Assembly: GCA_947454695.1 (NCBI GenBank)
Contig: CANGMW010000112.1
Location: forward strand, 1 to 8,180
Origin: Comamonadaceae bacterium
GTDB lineage: Bacteria; Pseudomonadota; Gammaproteobacteria; Burkholderiales; Burkholderiaceae_C
Length of the DNA stretch: 8,180 nucleotides
Direction of reading: 5' to 3'
Shown here: positions 1 to 6,314 of the stretch, piece by piece
Numbering within the stretch: position 1 is the stretch's first letter
Layout: every line of letters begins with the position of its first letter
Notes under the pieces: generated by a model
Told to the model about the DNA's origin: nothing
The model's database searches: none
What the model saw: only the letters and a program-made list of their open reading frames with translations
Program-made: the position numbers and the translations under genes

Positions 1-569
1 TAGAAGTCGTTACCTTCACGGGTACGCTCACCCACACCAGCGAACACGGACAGACCGCTGTGCGCCTTAGCGATGTTGTTGATGAGTTCCATCATGTTCA
101 CGGTCTTGCCCACACCGGCACCGCCGAACAGACCGACCTTGCCGCCTTTGGCAAACGGGCACACCAGGTCAATCACCTTGATGCCGGTTTCCAGCAGTTC
201 TTGCGAGGGGCTCAGTTCGTCGTAAGTCGGGGCTTTGCGGTGGATTGAAGCGGTTTGCTCCTGGCTCACCGGACCACGCTCGTCGATGGGCGTGCCGAGC
301 ACGTCCATGATGCGGCCCAGCGTGGCTTTGCCCACGGGCACCGTGATTTGCGAACCGGTGTTGTACACCACCAAACCGCGACGCAGGCCGTCGGAGGAGC
401 CGAGCGCAATGGTACGCACGATGCCGTCGCCGAGCTGCTGCTGCACTTCCAAGGTCAGCGGAGAGCCTTCCATTTTGAGCGCGTCATACACGCGGGGCAT
501 TTGGTCGCGGGGGAACTCAACGTCCACCACGGCACCGATACACTGAACAATTTTTCCTTGGGCTTGCAT
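1..569 (-). CDS. atpD: F1F0 ATP synthase subunit beta, N-terminal part (runs off left edge)
   Basis: Catalytic beta subunit of the membrane-associated F1 sector, which makes ATP from ADP and phosphate as the gamma stalk turns. Only the first 189 codons are present; family members are about 460-470 residues, so the C-terminal catalytic and helical parts are missing because of the window edge, not truncation. The protein begins MQAQGKIVQCIGAVVDVEFP, the usual beta-barrel start, and has the P-loop GGAGVGKT at residues 149-156 (102-125), with Lys155 and Thr156 as expected nucleotide-binding residues. The last visible stretch, GVGERTREGNDF, is a conserved beta motif that holds the catalytic glutamate region. 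The ATG at 567-569 is preceded by a GGAG ribosome site at about 4-8 nt. It lies 29 nt downstream of atpG in the same operon. Identification is secure. Confidence 0.98.
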   Translation of the reverse strand, partial: MQAQGKIVQCIGAVVDVEFPRDQMPRVYDALKMEGSPLTLEVQQQLGDGIVRTIALGSSDGLRRGLVVYNTGSQITVPVGKATLGRIMDVLGTPIDERGPVSQEQTASIHRKAPTYDELSPSQELLETGIKVIDLVCPFAKGGKVGLFGGAGVGKTVNMMELINNIAKAHSGLSVFAGVGERTREGNDF

Positions 570-598
570 TTTTCGCTCCAATAATATTTTGAATTCGA

Positions 599-1483
599 TC
601 AACCGCTGATGGCGGCTGCACCAGACACGATTTCAGACAGCTCTTTGGTAATTGCAGCCTGGCGGGTCTTGTTGTAAACGAGCTTGAGTTCGCCAATGAC
701 GTTGCCGGCATTGTCGGTAGCAGCTTTCATAGCCACCATGCGCGCGGCGTGTTCGGAGGCCATGTTTTCGGCCAGCGCCTGGAACACCAGCGCCTCCACA
801 TAGCGCACCAGCAAATCGTCGATCACGGTTTGTGCGTCGGGCTCATAGAGGTAGTCCCAGGAGTGAGTCACCCCCTCGGCTTTACTTTGAGCTTCCATCT
901 TGGCAGCCGACAGCGGCAACAATTGCTCAACCACCGGGTCTTGCTTCATGGTGCTGACAAACTTGTTGTAGCAAAGGTAGACCGAATTCACTTCGCCTTT
1001 GACATACGCGTCCAGCAACACCTTCACCGGACCAATCAGCTTGTCCATATGCGGACGGTCACCCAGGTGGGTGACATGCGACACCACTTTGGCGCCCACA
1101 CGATTGAGAAAACCCAGGCCTTTGCTGCCCACCGCCACCGCTTGCGTGGTCTGACCCGCCGTTTGCGTTTCACGCAATTTGGCGGTGACTTGACGCAGCA
1201 AGTTGGTGTTGAGACCGCCGCACAAACCTTTGTCGGTGCTCACCACAATCATGCCCACCGACTTGCCGTCGTTGGTCTTCATGAAGGCGTGCACATACTC
1301 AGGATTGGCTTTGCCCAAGTTGGTGGCAATGTCCCGGATCTTGCTGCTGTAGGGGCGGGCAGCGCGCATACGCTCCTGCGCCTTGCGCATTTTGGAGACC
1401 GAGATCATTTCCATGGCCTTGGTGATCTTCTTGGTGTTTTCCACCGATTTGATCTTGGTGCGTAATTCCTTACCCGCTGCCAT
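599..1483 (-). CDS. atpG: F1F0 ATP synthase subunit gamma
   Basis: Central rotor stalk of F1, coupling rotation of the c ring to conformational change in the alpha3beta3 head. It has 294 residues, against 287 in E. coli. The N-terminal coiled-coil helix is the classic family start (ELRTKIKSVENTKKITKAME, residues 6-25). STDKGLCGGLN at 82-92 is a conserved Rossmann-like core motif. The C-terminal helix carries ASEHAARMVAMKAATDNA (242-259) and ITKELSEIVSGAAAI (278-292), which is the gamma signature. The ATG at 1481-1483 has a strong AAGGAG site at 1490-1495, 6 nt upstream. The gene sits 27 nt after atpA and 29 nt before atpD. Nothing is missing or unusual. A long open frame on the opposite strand (749-1465) is a coding shadow. 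Confidence 0.98.
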   Translation of the reverse strand: MAAGKELRTKIKSVENTKKITKAMEMISVSKMRKAQERMRAARPYSSKIRDIATNLGKANPEYVHAFMKTNDGKSVGMIVVSTDKGLCGGLNTNLLRQVTAKLRETQTAGQTTQAVAVGSKGLGFLNRVGAKVVSHVTHLGDRPHMDKLIGPVKVLLDAYVKGEVNSVYLCYNKFVSTMKQDPVVEQLLPLSAAKMEAQSKAEGVTHSWDYLYEPDAQTVIDDLLVRYVEALVFQALAENMASEHAARMVAMKAATDNAGNVIGELKLVYNKTRQAAITKELSEIVSGAAAISG

Positions 1484-1510
1484 CAGAGGCTCCTTGTGAT
1501 CAGGTGGAAA

Positions 1511-3064
1511 TCAAGCAAACGATTTTTTGAACGCAGTCACGGCGGCAGTCAGTTCTGCCTCAGCGTCTTTGTCCAATGCCTTGGTGTCTTCAACTTTGGC
1601 GAGCAAAGCGGCGTGCTTGTCTTTGAGGTAAGACAACAGGCCAGACTCGAATGCCAAAATTTTCTTGACGTCCACATCGTCCATATAGCCCTTGTTCACA
1701 GCGAACAAGGAGGCGCTCATGGCGCTGATGGACATGGGGCTGTACTGCTTTTGCTTGAGCAACTCGGTCACGCGGGCACCGCGGTCGAGCTGCTTGCGGG
1801 TGGCTTCGTCCAGATCGGAAGCGAACTGCGCAAACGCGGCCAATTCACGGTACTGGGCCAAGTCGTTACGGATACCGCCGGACTGGCCTTTGACCACTTT
1901 GGTCTGAGCGGCACTACCCACGCGCGACACGGAAATACCGGCGTTAATGGCAGGGCGAACGCCCGCATTGAACAGCGAAGTTTCCAAGAAGATCTGGCCG
2001 TCAGTAATAGAAATCACGTTGGTCGGCACGAAAGCAGACACGTCGCCGGCTTGCGTTTCGATGATCGGCAGTGCCGTCAGCGAACCGGTCTTGCCTTTGA
2101 CGGCGCCTTTGGTGAAGGCTTCCACGTATTCGGCATTCACGCGGGCTGCGCGCTCGAGCAAACGGCTGTGGAGATAGAACACGTCGCCAGGGTATGCTTC
2201 GCGGCCCGGCGGGCGGCGCAGCAACAAGGAAACCTGACGGTAAGCCACGGCTTGTTTGGACAAATCGTCGTACACGATCAGGGCGTCTTGGCCACGGTCG
2301 CGGAAGTATTCGCCCATCGTGCAACCCGAGTAGGCTGACACGTACTGCATAGCGGCAGATTCAGAAGCGGAGGCCGCCACGACGATGGTGTATTCCATCG
2401 CGCCGGCTTGCTCCAAAGCACGCACCACGTTTTTGATCGACGAGGCTTTTTGGCCAATCGCGACGTAAACGCAGGTCATGTTCTGACCTTTTTGGTTGAT
2501 GATCGCGTCGATGGCCACGGCGGTTTTGCCGGTCTGACGGTCGCCAATGATCAACTCACGCTGACCACGGCCGATCGGCACCATGGAGTCGATCGACTTC
2601 AAGCCGGTCTGCATGGGCTGGTCCACGGATTTACGTGCGATCACGCCCGGGGCCACTTTTTCGATCACGTCGGTCATCTTGGCGTTGATCGGGCCTTTGC
2701 CGTCGATCGGCTGACCCAGCGCATTGACCACACGGCCAATCAGCTCGGGGCCCACGGGCACTTCCAGAATACGACCGGTACATTTGACCGTGTCGCCTTC
2801 GGAGATGTGCTCGTATTCACCCAAAATCACGGAGCCAACAGAGTCGCGCTCCAAGTTCAGCGCCAGGCCATACGTGGGCAAGCCATCGCTGCCAGCGGGG
2901 AATTCCAACATCTCGCCTTGCATCACATCGGACAAACCGTGGATGCGGACAATACCGTCGGTCACCGAAATCACGGTACCTTGATTGCGGACATCCGCGT
3001 GAGCCGACAGGCCTTCAATGCGGCTCTTGATCAGTTCAGAAATTTCTGCGGGATTGAGTTGCAT
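1511..3064 (-). CDS. atpA: F1F0 ATP synthase subunit alpha
   Basis: Non-catalytic nucleotide-binding subunit of F1 that alternates with beta in the hexamer. It has 517 residues, close to the E. coli length of 513. The N-terminal region (about 1-25) binds the delta stalk subunit, followed by a beta-barrel domain. The P-loop GDRQTGKT is at 174-181 (Lys180), the Walker B strand ALIVYDDL at 261-268, and the alpha/beta signature PAINAGISVS at 371-380. It is followed by Arg381, which matches the alpha arginine finger that reaches into the catalytic site. The C-terminal helical domain includes ELAAFAQFASDLD. The ATG at 3062-3064 has an AAGGA site at 3072-3076, 7 nt upstream. It follows atpH after 49 nt and precedes atpG by 27 nt. 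Every diagnostic residue is intact. Confidence 0.99.
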   Translation of the reverse strand: MQLNPAEISELIKSRIEGLSAHADVRNQGTVISVTDGIVRIHGLSDVMQGEMLEFPAGSDGLPTYGLALNLERDSVGSVILGEYEHISEGDTVKCTGRILEVPVGPELIGRVVNALGQPIDGKGPINAKMTDVIEKVAPGVIARKSVDQPMQTGLKSIDSMVPIGRGQRELIIGDRQTGKTAVAIDAIINQKGQNMTCVYVAIGQKASSIKNVVRALEQAGAMEYTIVVAASASESAAMQYVSAYSGCTMGEYFRDRGQDALIVYDDLSKQAVAYRQVSLLLRRPPGREAYPGDVFYLHSRLLERAARVNAEYVEAFTKGAVKGKTGSLTALPIIETQAGDVSAFVPTNVISITDGQIFLETSLFNAGVRPAINAGISVSRVGSAAQTKVVKGQSGGIRNDLAQYRELAAFAQFASDLDEATRKQLDRGARVTELLKQKQYSPMSISAMSASLFAVNKGYMDDVDVKKILAFESGLLSYLKDKHAALLAKVEDTKALDKDAEAELTAAVTAFKKSFA

Positions 3065-3113
3065 GACTCTTTCCTTCTTTCTTTGGTTAGACAGTCACAA
3101 CGCAGGCCAAGCC

Positions 3114-3644
3114 TTACGAGGTGAGCGCCACTTTCATTTGTTCCAGACGGGCCTTGACGGATGTATCAAGAACCTCATCACCCACCACCACACGAATGCC
3201 GCCGATCAGTTCGGGTTGCAACTCAACCGTCACGTTCAGCTTGCGGCCAAAACGCTTTTCCAGCGTTGCAGCCACATCGGCCAGCGCCGCCCCGTCAATC
3301 GGAAAGGCACTGTGAACCACAGCATCTGAGGAGCCGCTTTGAGCGTTCTTCAATGCGCGGAATTGCGTTGCAATTTCCGGCAGTGCACTCAAACGCCCGT
3401 TGTCGATCACGGTGCGCAAAAAGTTTTTAGCCTGGTCGCTCAGGGCTGCCTTGGCAACTCCGGTGACCAGATCAAATACTTGTGCAGACGTCGTCTTAGG
3501 GCTGTCTGCAAACTGCAGCAACTGGGCATTGGCCGCAATGGCAGCCAATTCATCGAGCCAGAGGGACGCGGCCGACAGGTCTTTGGCCGACGCCTTGAAC
3601 AAGGCATCCGCATAAGGCCGGGCAATAGTGGCGAGTTCAGCCAT
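3114..3644 (-). CDS. atpH: F1F0 ATP synthase subunit delta (peripheral stalk, OSCP homologue)
   Basis: Connects the top of F1 to the b-subunit stator so that the alpha3beta3 head does not spin with the rotor. It has 176 residues, against 177 in E. coli. The N-terminal helical domain starts with the family motif ARPYADALF at 8-16, and NFLRTVIDNGRLSALPEI at 74-91 is the well-conserved middle segment. The C-terminal signature is ELIGGIRVVVGDEVLDTSVK (145-164), the part that contacts b. The ATG at 3642-3644 is only 9 nt past the atpF stop, and its ribosome site overlaps that stop, suggesting translational coupling. No membrane segment is present, as expected for this subunit. Primary sequence is weakly conserved in this family, but motifs, size and position between atpF and atpA leave little doubt. 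Confidence 0.97.
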   Translation of the reverse strand: MAELATIARPYADALFKASAKDLSAASLWLDELAAIAANAQLLQFADSPKTTSAQVFDLVTGVAKAALSDQAKNFLRTVIDNGRLSALPEIATQFRALKNAQSGSSDAVVHSAFPIDGAALADVAATLEKRFGRKLNVTVELQPELIGGIRVVVGDEVLDTSVKARLEQMKVALTS

Positions 3645-3656
3645 GTCGTCCTCTTA
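3645..3656 (-). promoter_or_regulatory. Coupled ribosome binding site of atpH overlapping the atpF stop
   Basis: On the minus strand the junction reads TAAGAGGACGACATG. The atpF stop TAA is the first part of the AAGAGGA ribosome site (3649-3655), with 4 nt to the atpH ATG. Ribosomes ending atpF would therefore be placed directly on the atpH start. The overlap is seen directly; coupling is inferred. Confidence 0.7.
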
Positions 3657-4124
3657 CAGCTCGGTTTTCAGGCGGCCCAGCAGGTCCGCATGAACGCCAG
3701 CGTTGACTTCCTTGCGAAGAATCTGCTCAGCACCTTTGACAGCCAATGCGGCGACTTGCTCACGCAACGTCTCACGGGCTTTCACAGTTTGCTGTTCCGC
3801 TTCAACCTTGGCAGCAGCAATGATCTTGTTGCCTTCTTCGGTTGCTTTGGACTTGGCTTCTTCAACAATAGCCTGCGCGCGACGCTCAGCGTCAGCCAGA
3901 CGGACGGCGGATTCACTGCGTGACTTGGCCAGCTCATCTTCCACGCGCTTGTTAGCGCTGGCAAGCTCAGACTTGGCTTTGTCCGCGGCAGAAAGGCCGT
4001 CGGCGATTTTCTGCGCACGCTCGTCCAGTGCTTGTGCGATGGGGGGCCACACGAATTTCATCGTGAAGAACACCAGCACAAAAAACACGACCAGCTGCGC
4101 GAAGAATGTTGCGTTAATACTCAC
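3654..4124 (-). CDS. atpF: F1F0 ATP synthase subunit b (GTG start)
   Basis: Membrane-anchored stator subunit; two copies form the peripheral stalk that reaches from the membrane to the delta subunit. It has 156 residues, the same length as E. coli b. One N-terminal membrane segment spans about residues 5-24 (NATFFAQLVVFFVLVFF), followed by the conserved VWPPIAQALDERAQKIADGL hinge that includes Arg36. Residues about 30-140 are a long, charged, Ala/Glu/Lys-rich helix that fits the known dimeric coiled coil. The start codon is GTG at 4122-4124, chosen because the protein then begins MSINATF as in the family and a good ribosome site lies 5 nt upstream. Start to atpE stop is 34 nt; the stop overlaps the atpH ribosome site. 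Confidence 0.97.
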   Translation of the reverse strand: MSINATFFAQLVVFFVLVFFTMKFVWPPIAQALDERAQKIADGLSAADKAKSELASANKRVEDELAKSRSESAVRLADAERRAQAIVEEAKSKATEEGNKIIAAAKVEAEQQTVKARETLREQVAALAVKGAEQILRKEVNAGVHADLLGRLKTEL

Positions 4125-4129
4125 AACAA

Positions 4130-4138
4130 CACCTCTCT
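4130..4138 (-). promoter_or_regulatory. Ribosome binding site deciding the GTG start of atpF
   Basis: The minus strand reads AGAGAGGTG, 5 nt before a GTG codon. GAGGTG is a near-ideal match to the 16S rRNA anti-Shine-Dalgarno sequence. It supports the GTG at 4122-4124 as the true start, since no ATG gives a full-length b subunit. Confidence 0.75.
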
Positions 4139-4158
4139 AAGTTATGAAAGGCGAGGAA

Positions 4159-4407
4159 TTACTTCAGCACGAAGGGGTTGGCGAACGCAAACATCATGGC
4201 GATACCAACGCCAATCAGGAAAGCGGCGTCAATCAGACCGGCCAGCAAGAACATTTTGGTTTGCAGTTCGTTCATCAGCTCAGGCTGACGAGCTGCGGAC
4301 TCGAGGTATTTGCTGCCCATGATGCCGATACCGATACAAGCGCCAACAGCGCCCAAGCCAATGATCAGACCAGCGGCCAATGCGACAAAACCGAGAACGT
4401 GTTCCAT
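4159..4407 (-). CDS. atpE: F1F0 ATP synthase subunit c (proteolipid, proton type)
   Basis: Forms the membrane rotor ring that carries ions past subunit a. It has 82 residues in two hydrophobic hairpin helices (about 6-31 and 52-77) joined by the polar loop Arg40-Gln41-Pro42-Glu43 that contacts the F1 stalk. Helix 1 has the glycine-rich packing motif (GLGAVGACIGIGIMG). The ion-binding carboxylate is Asp60 in LLAGLIDAAF. Helix 1 lacks the glutamine of sodium-binding c rings and the site residue is Asp rather than Glu, so a proton-coupled enzyme is expected. The ATG at 4405-4407 has AGGAG at 4414-4418, 6 nt upstream, behind a U-rich leader. It lies 57 nt after atpB, the widest gap in the operon. 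Confidence 0.98.
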   Translation of the reverse strand: MEHVLGFVALAAGLIIGLGAVGACIGIGIMGSKYLESAARQPELMNELQTKMFLLAGLIDAAFLIGVGIAMMFAFANPFVLK

Positions 4408-4413
4408 TTAGAG

Positions 4414-4460
4414 CTCCTATGGATTTAAAGTTAACAAAAAAACAAAAACGAAAGACAAAA
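4414..4460 (-). promoter_or_regulatory. U-rich translation-initiation region of atpE
   Basis: In the minus-strand mRNA, 4428-4460 is mostly T, broken by single G or C bases, with runs of 4, 3, 5 and 7 T. It is followed by TTAACTTTAAA and then AGGAG, 6 nt before the ATG. In E. coli, a U-rich stretch upstream of the atpE ribosome site is known to raise translation of subunit c, which is needed in many copies per complex. The same role here is inferred from position and composition. No hairpin precedes the T runs, so this is not a terminator. Confidence 0.5.
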
Positions 4461-4464
4461 CCAC

Positions 4465-5349
4465 TCAGTGATGATCGTGCGCTTGGCCAACATAGACCAA
4501 GGTGAGCATCATGAAAATAAAGGCCTGAAGTGCGACGATCAGAATGTGAAAGAGCGCCCAACCCGTACCCGCCACCACATGACCCAGCCACAAAGCAATG
4601 CCCGTGGCCGAACCGAATCCGACCGCACCCATGAGCGCAATCAGCATGAACACCAGCTCGCCAGCGTACATATTGCCGAACAACCGCATGCCGTGCGACA
4701 CAGTCTTGGCGGTGAACTCGATCAATTGCATGGCGAGGTTGAGCACGCCCAAAATCAATGCAAAGACCGGATTTTTACTGGTGCCAAAGGGCGCGCAAAC
4801 CAATTCATGCGCCCAGCCACCCAAACCTTTAATTTTGATGTTGTAGTACAGGCAGACCAGCAACACCGCGGTGGACATGCCCAGCGTGGAGGAGAGATCG
4901 GCTGTAGGCACCACGCGGAAGTAATGGATCGTGTGATCCAGGCCCGTAGCACCAAAGACCATGTGGAACAAATCAACCGGCAAGAAGTCCATGGAGTTGA
5001 GCAAGAACACCCAAACAAACACGGTCAAAGCCAAGGGGCCAACAAACTTGCGGGACTGGGCGTTGTGCACGATGCCTTTGGCCTGGTTGTCCACCATTTC
5101 GAGCAAAATTTCGACAGCAGCCTGCATACGGCCGGGAACCCCAGACGTGATGCTGCGCGCCACGCGCCACATGAAAAACAGACCCAATGAGCCCAGCAAA
5201 ATGGACCAGAACAGCGAGTCCAGATTCAGCACAGAGAAGTCAATGACGCCCACTTGCTTGTGGGTTTGCAGGTGCGTCAGATGGTGACCAATGTACTCGC
5301 CAGCCGTTGGGCCAGCGTTTGCAGCATGTTCTACGGTTTCAGCAGTCAT
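4465..5349 (-). CDS. atpB: F1F0 ATP synthase subunit a
   Basis: Polytopic stator subunit that forms the two proton half-channels beside the c ring. It has 294 residues, a little longer than the 271 of E. coli, mostly because of a longer N-terminal part and loops. The key motif HGMRLFGNMYAGELVFMLIA (219-238) contains the essential arginine, Arg222, equivalent to E. coli Arg210. The last membrane helix carries LQAFIFMMLTLVYVG (274-288), with Gln275 matching the conserved helix-5 glutamine. Several other strongly hydrophobic segments lie at about 46-62, 106-120, 155-172 and 193-212. The protein ends in a small His-rich tail, AHDHH. The ATG at 5347-5349 is 9 nt past the atpI stop with a weak AAGAG ribosome site that overlaps that stop. 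Intact and confidently identified. Confidence 0.98.
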   Translation of the reverse strand: MTAETVEHAANAGPTAGEYIGHHLTHLQTHKQVGVIDFSVLNLDSLFWSILLGSLGLFFMWRVARSITSGVPGRMQAAVEILLEMVDNQAKGIVHNAQSRKFVGPLALTVFVWVFLLNSMDFLPVDLFHMVFGATGLDHTIHYFRVVPTADLSSTLGMSTAVLLVCLYYNIKIKGLGGWAHELVCAPFGTSKNPVFALILGVLNLAMQLIEFTAKTVSHGMRLFGNMYAGELVFMLIALMGAVGFGSATGIALWLGHVVAGTGWALFHILIVALQAFIFMMLTLVYVGQAHDHH

Positions 5350-5361
5350 CTCTTACTCTTA
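5350..5361 (-). promoter_or_regulatory. Weak, coupled ribosome site of atpB with a doubled TAAGAG
   Basis: The atpI stop and atpB start are joined as TAAGAGTAAGAGATG on the minus strand. The first TAAGAG contains the atpI stop and places AAGAG (5356-5360) 6 nt before the ATG; the second copy abuts the ATG. The match to AAGGAG is imperfect, so initiation may depend on ribosomes arriving from atpI. That dependence is inferred. Confidence 0.5.
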
Positions 5362-5856
5362 TTTAAGAACTTGAACGGTACCGGCACCCTTACGACGGAA
5401 TGCCAACGCCACCCAATACACTTTCATCGTCACCACCAAGCCGACCAGCAAACCCGGCCAGCTCAGCGCCTCAATCAGTTTCGGTGCCGCCACCAACATG
5501 GCCACCGTTAATGCAATCTTGACGACTTCCCAAAAGAAGAAGCCAAACACTGCCGCCCCCGCATTCACCGATGACAACCGACCCGTCATACCCCGTGCAA
5601 ACAAGGCGGCCGGCATTGCCACAGACAGCGAACCATACGCAACCGAGCACACCAGAGAGGCCTTGCCTGACCAGATCCACACGCCTAAGGCGAGAACCAA
5701 GCCAACCAACAGCTGCCCCAACACCACCCACCAAGGCGACAGCGAAGGACTCCGCGCTCTCAAAGCCTGCGCCTCTTCGGCGTTTAAGGGGGTGAACTCC
5801 GGCTCGACCCAGTCGTCAGCCTGCTGCTTGTGCGTCACGGGTGCCATTGTCGACAT
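5359..5856 (-). CDS. atpI: ATP synthase subunit I (AtpI), accessory membrane protein
   Basis: First gene of the atp operon. AtpI is not part of the finished enzyme; in other bacteria it has been linked to c-ring assembly and stability and to magnesium or calcium transport, and is often dispensable. It has 165 residues: a polar, acidic N-terminal tail (1-40), then four predicted membrane helices at about 41-62, 66-88, 98-124 and 132-153, and a short basic end (RRKGAGTVQVLK). FFFWEVVKIALTV at 106-118 resembles the conserved charged third helix of the family. The start is uncertain: ATG at 5854-5856 lacks a clear ribosome site at the ideal distance (GGGTG lies about 10 nt upstream), and an ATG three codons later is possible. 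Family identity rests on topology and position; sequence conservation in this family is low. Confidence 0.9.
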   Translation of the reverse strand: MSTMAPVTHKQQADDWVEPEFTPLNAEEAQALRARSPSLSPWWVVLGQLLVGLVLALGVWIWSGKASLVCSVAYGSLSVAMPAALFARGMTGRLSSVNAGAAVFGFFFWEVVKIALTVAMLVAAPKLIEALSWPGLLVGLVVTMKVYWVALAFRRKGAGTVQVLK

Positions 5857-5903
5857 CTCAAATTACACCCAGGTTACAAACAGCGTGTGTCACAAAGCCT
5901 TCG

Positions 5904-5934
5904 ATTATACGTAGAAACCCCAGCCTTTTGGCCA
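5904..5934 (-). promoter_or_regulatory. Candidate sigma70 promoter of the atp operon
   Basis: A perfect -10 box, TATAAT, lies at 5904-5909 on the minus strand. The best -35 is TGGCCA at 5929-5934 (4 of 6 matches to TTGACA) with a long 19-nt spacer. Transcription would begin near 5897 and give a leader of about 40 nt before atpI. The -10 box is seen directly; its use as the operon promoter is inferred from position. Confidence 0.5.
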
Positions 5935-5956
5935 CCTATTTCAGAAGATTCATAAA
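5928..5956 (+). promoter_or_regulatory. Weak candidate promoter for the ybeD-lipB-lipA cluster
   Basis: On the plus strand TTGGCC (5928-5933) and CATAAA (5951-5956) each match 4 of 6 consensus bases and are 17 nt apart. Transcription would start near 5963, about 54 nt before the first gene. The -35 shares its bases with the -35 of the opposing atp promoter. Two 4-of-6 boxes at ideal spacing occur often by chance, so confidence is low. Confidence 0.25.
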
Positions 5957-5963
5957 AACACCG

Positions 5964-5984
5964 GGCCGGTAGATGCACCGAGCC
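5964..5984 (+). other. Short hairpin in the leader of the ybeD-lipB-lipA cluster
   Basis: GGCCGGT (5964-5970) pairs with ACCG-A-GCC (5977-5984), giving seven pairs, six of them G-C, with one bulged A and a 6-nt loop. No T run follows, so it is not an intrinsic terminator. The same place also holds the odd palindrome ACCGG-G-CCGGT (5960-5970), which could instead be a protein site. No function is established. Confidence 0.3.
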
Positions 5985-6016
5985 GCTCACATGGCCCGCA
6001 ATGCGACAATTCAGGC

Positions 6017-6307
6017 ATGACCGTCACGCCGCCTATTCCACCTTCACGCACCGATTCCCTGATCGAGTACCCCTGCCGCTTCCCCATCAAGGTCATGGGC
6101 GTGAAGACCGAGGGCTTGGTTCAGGCCATTACCCTGATCGCGCGTCAGTTCGATCCCGAGTTCGATGCCGCTACGGTGGAACTGCGCGAGAGCAAGGCCG
6201 GCAACTACTTGGGTGTGACCATCACCATCACAGCCACGAGCCGCGAGCAACTCGACGAGTTGTACCGCACGCTGTCTACCCACCCCATGGTCAGGGTGGT
6301 ACTTTGA
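6017..6307 (+). CDS. ybeD: YbeD-family protein (DUF493), function unknown
   Basis: A soluble 96-residue protein of the DUF493/YbeD family; E. coli YbeD has 87 residues and an ACT-like fold by NMR. No reaction is known. Family landmarks are visible: LIEYPCRFPIKVMGVK (15-30), SKAGNYLGVTITI (59-71) and the end MVRVVL (91-96), which match the FP..KVMG, SKGNY..VSITI and RMVL parts of E. coli YbeD. A proline-rich N-terminal tail (about 1-13) is likely disordered. The ATG at 6017 has no convincing ribosome site (only AGG 1 nt away), and no upstream in-frame start gives a better one. It heads a likely operon with lipB, 7 nt downstream. In E. coli, ybeD also lies directly upstream of lipB, so a role linked to lipoylation is plausible but unproven. 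Confidence 0.88.
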   Translation: MTVTPPIPPSRTDSLIEYPCRFPIKVMGVKTEGLVQAITLIARQFDPEFDAATVELRESKAGNYLGVTITITATSREQLDELYRTLSTHPMVRVVL

Positions 6308-6314
6308 GCCTGCC

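Noticed and set aside
749..3124. Long open frames on the plus strand at 749-1465, 1496-2338 and 2408-3124
   Set aside because: They lie wholly opposite atpG and atpA, have His/Gly/Gln-rich low-information translations, and match no family. Such frames are expected opposite GC-rich coding sequence.
4436..4442. Seven-T run on the minus strand between atpB and atpE as an intrinsic terminator
   Set aside because: No GC-rich hairpin precedes it, and the essential downstream genes of the same operon must be transcribed through it.
4468..5190. 240-codon open frame on the plus strand opposite atpB
   Set aside because: It is an antisense shadow of a confidently identified gene; the translation is rich in His, Gln and Arg with no domain or ribosome site.
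5889..5897. TGTG-T-CACA palindrome as a CRP- or FNR-type site
   Set aside because: Half-sites are too close (1 nt apart); neither the TGTGA-N6-TCACA nor the TTGAT-N4-ATCAA pattern is met.
5908..5913. TATACG as a plus-strand -10 box for ybeD
   Set aside because: No acceptable -35 is found 16-18 nt upstream, and it falls on the complement of the atp -10 region.
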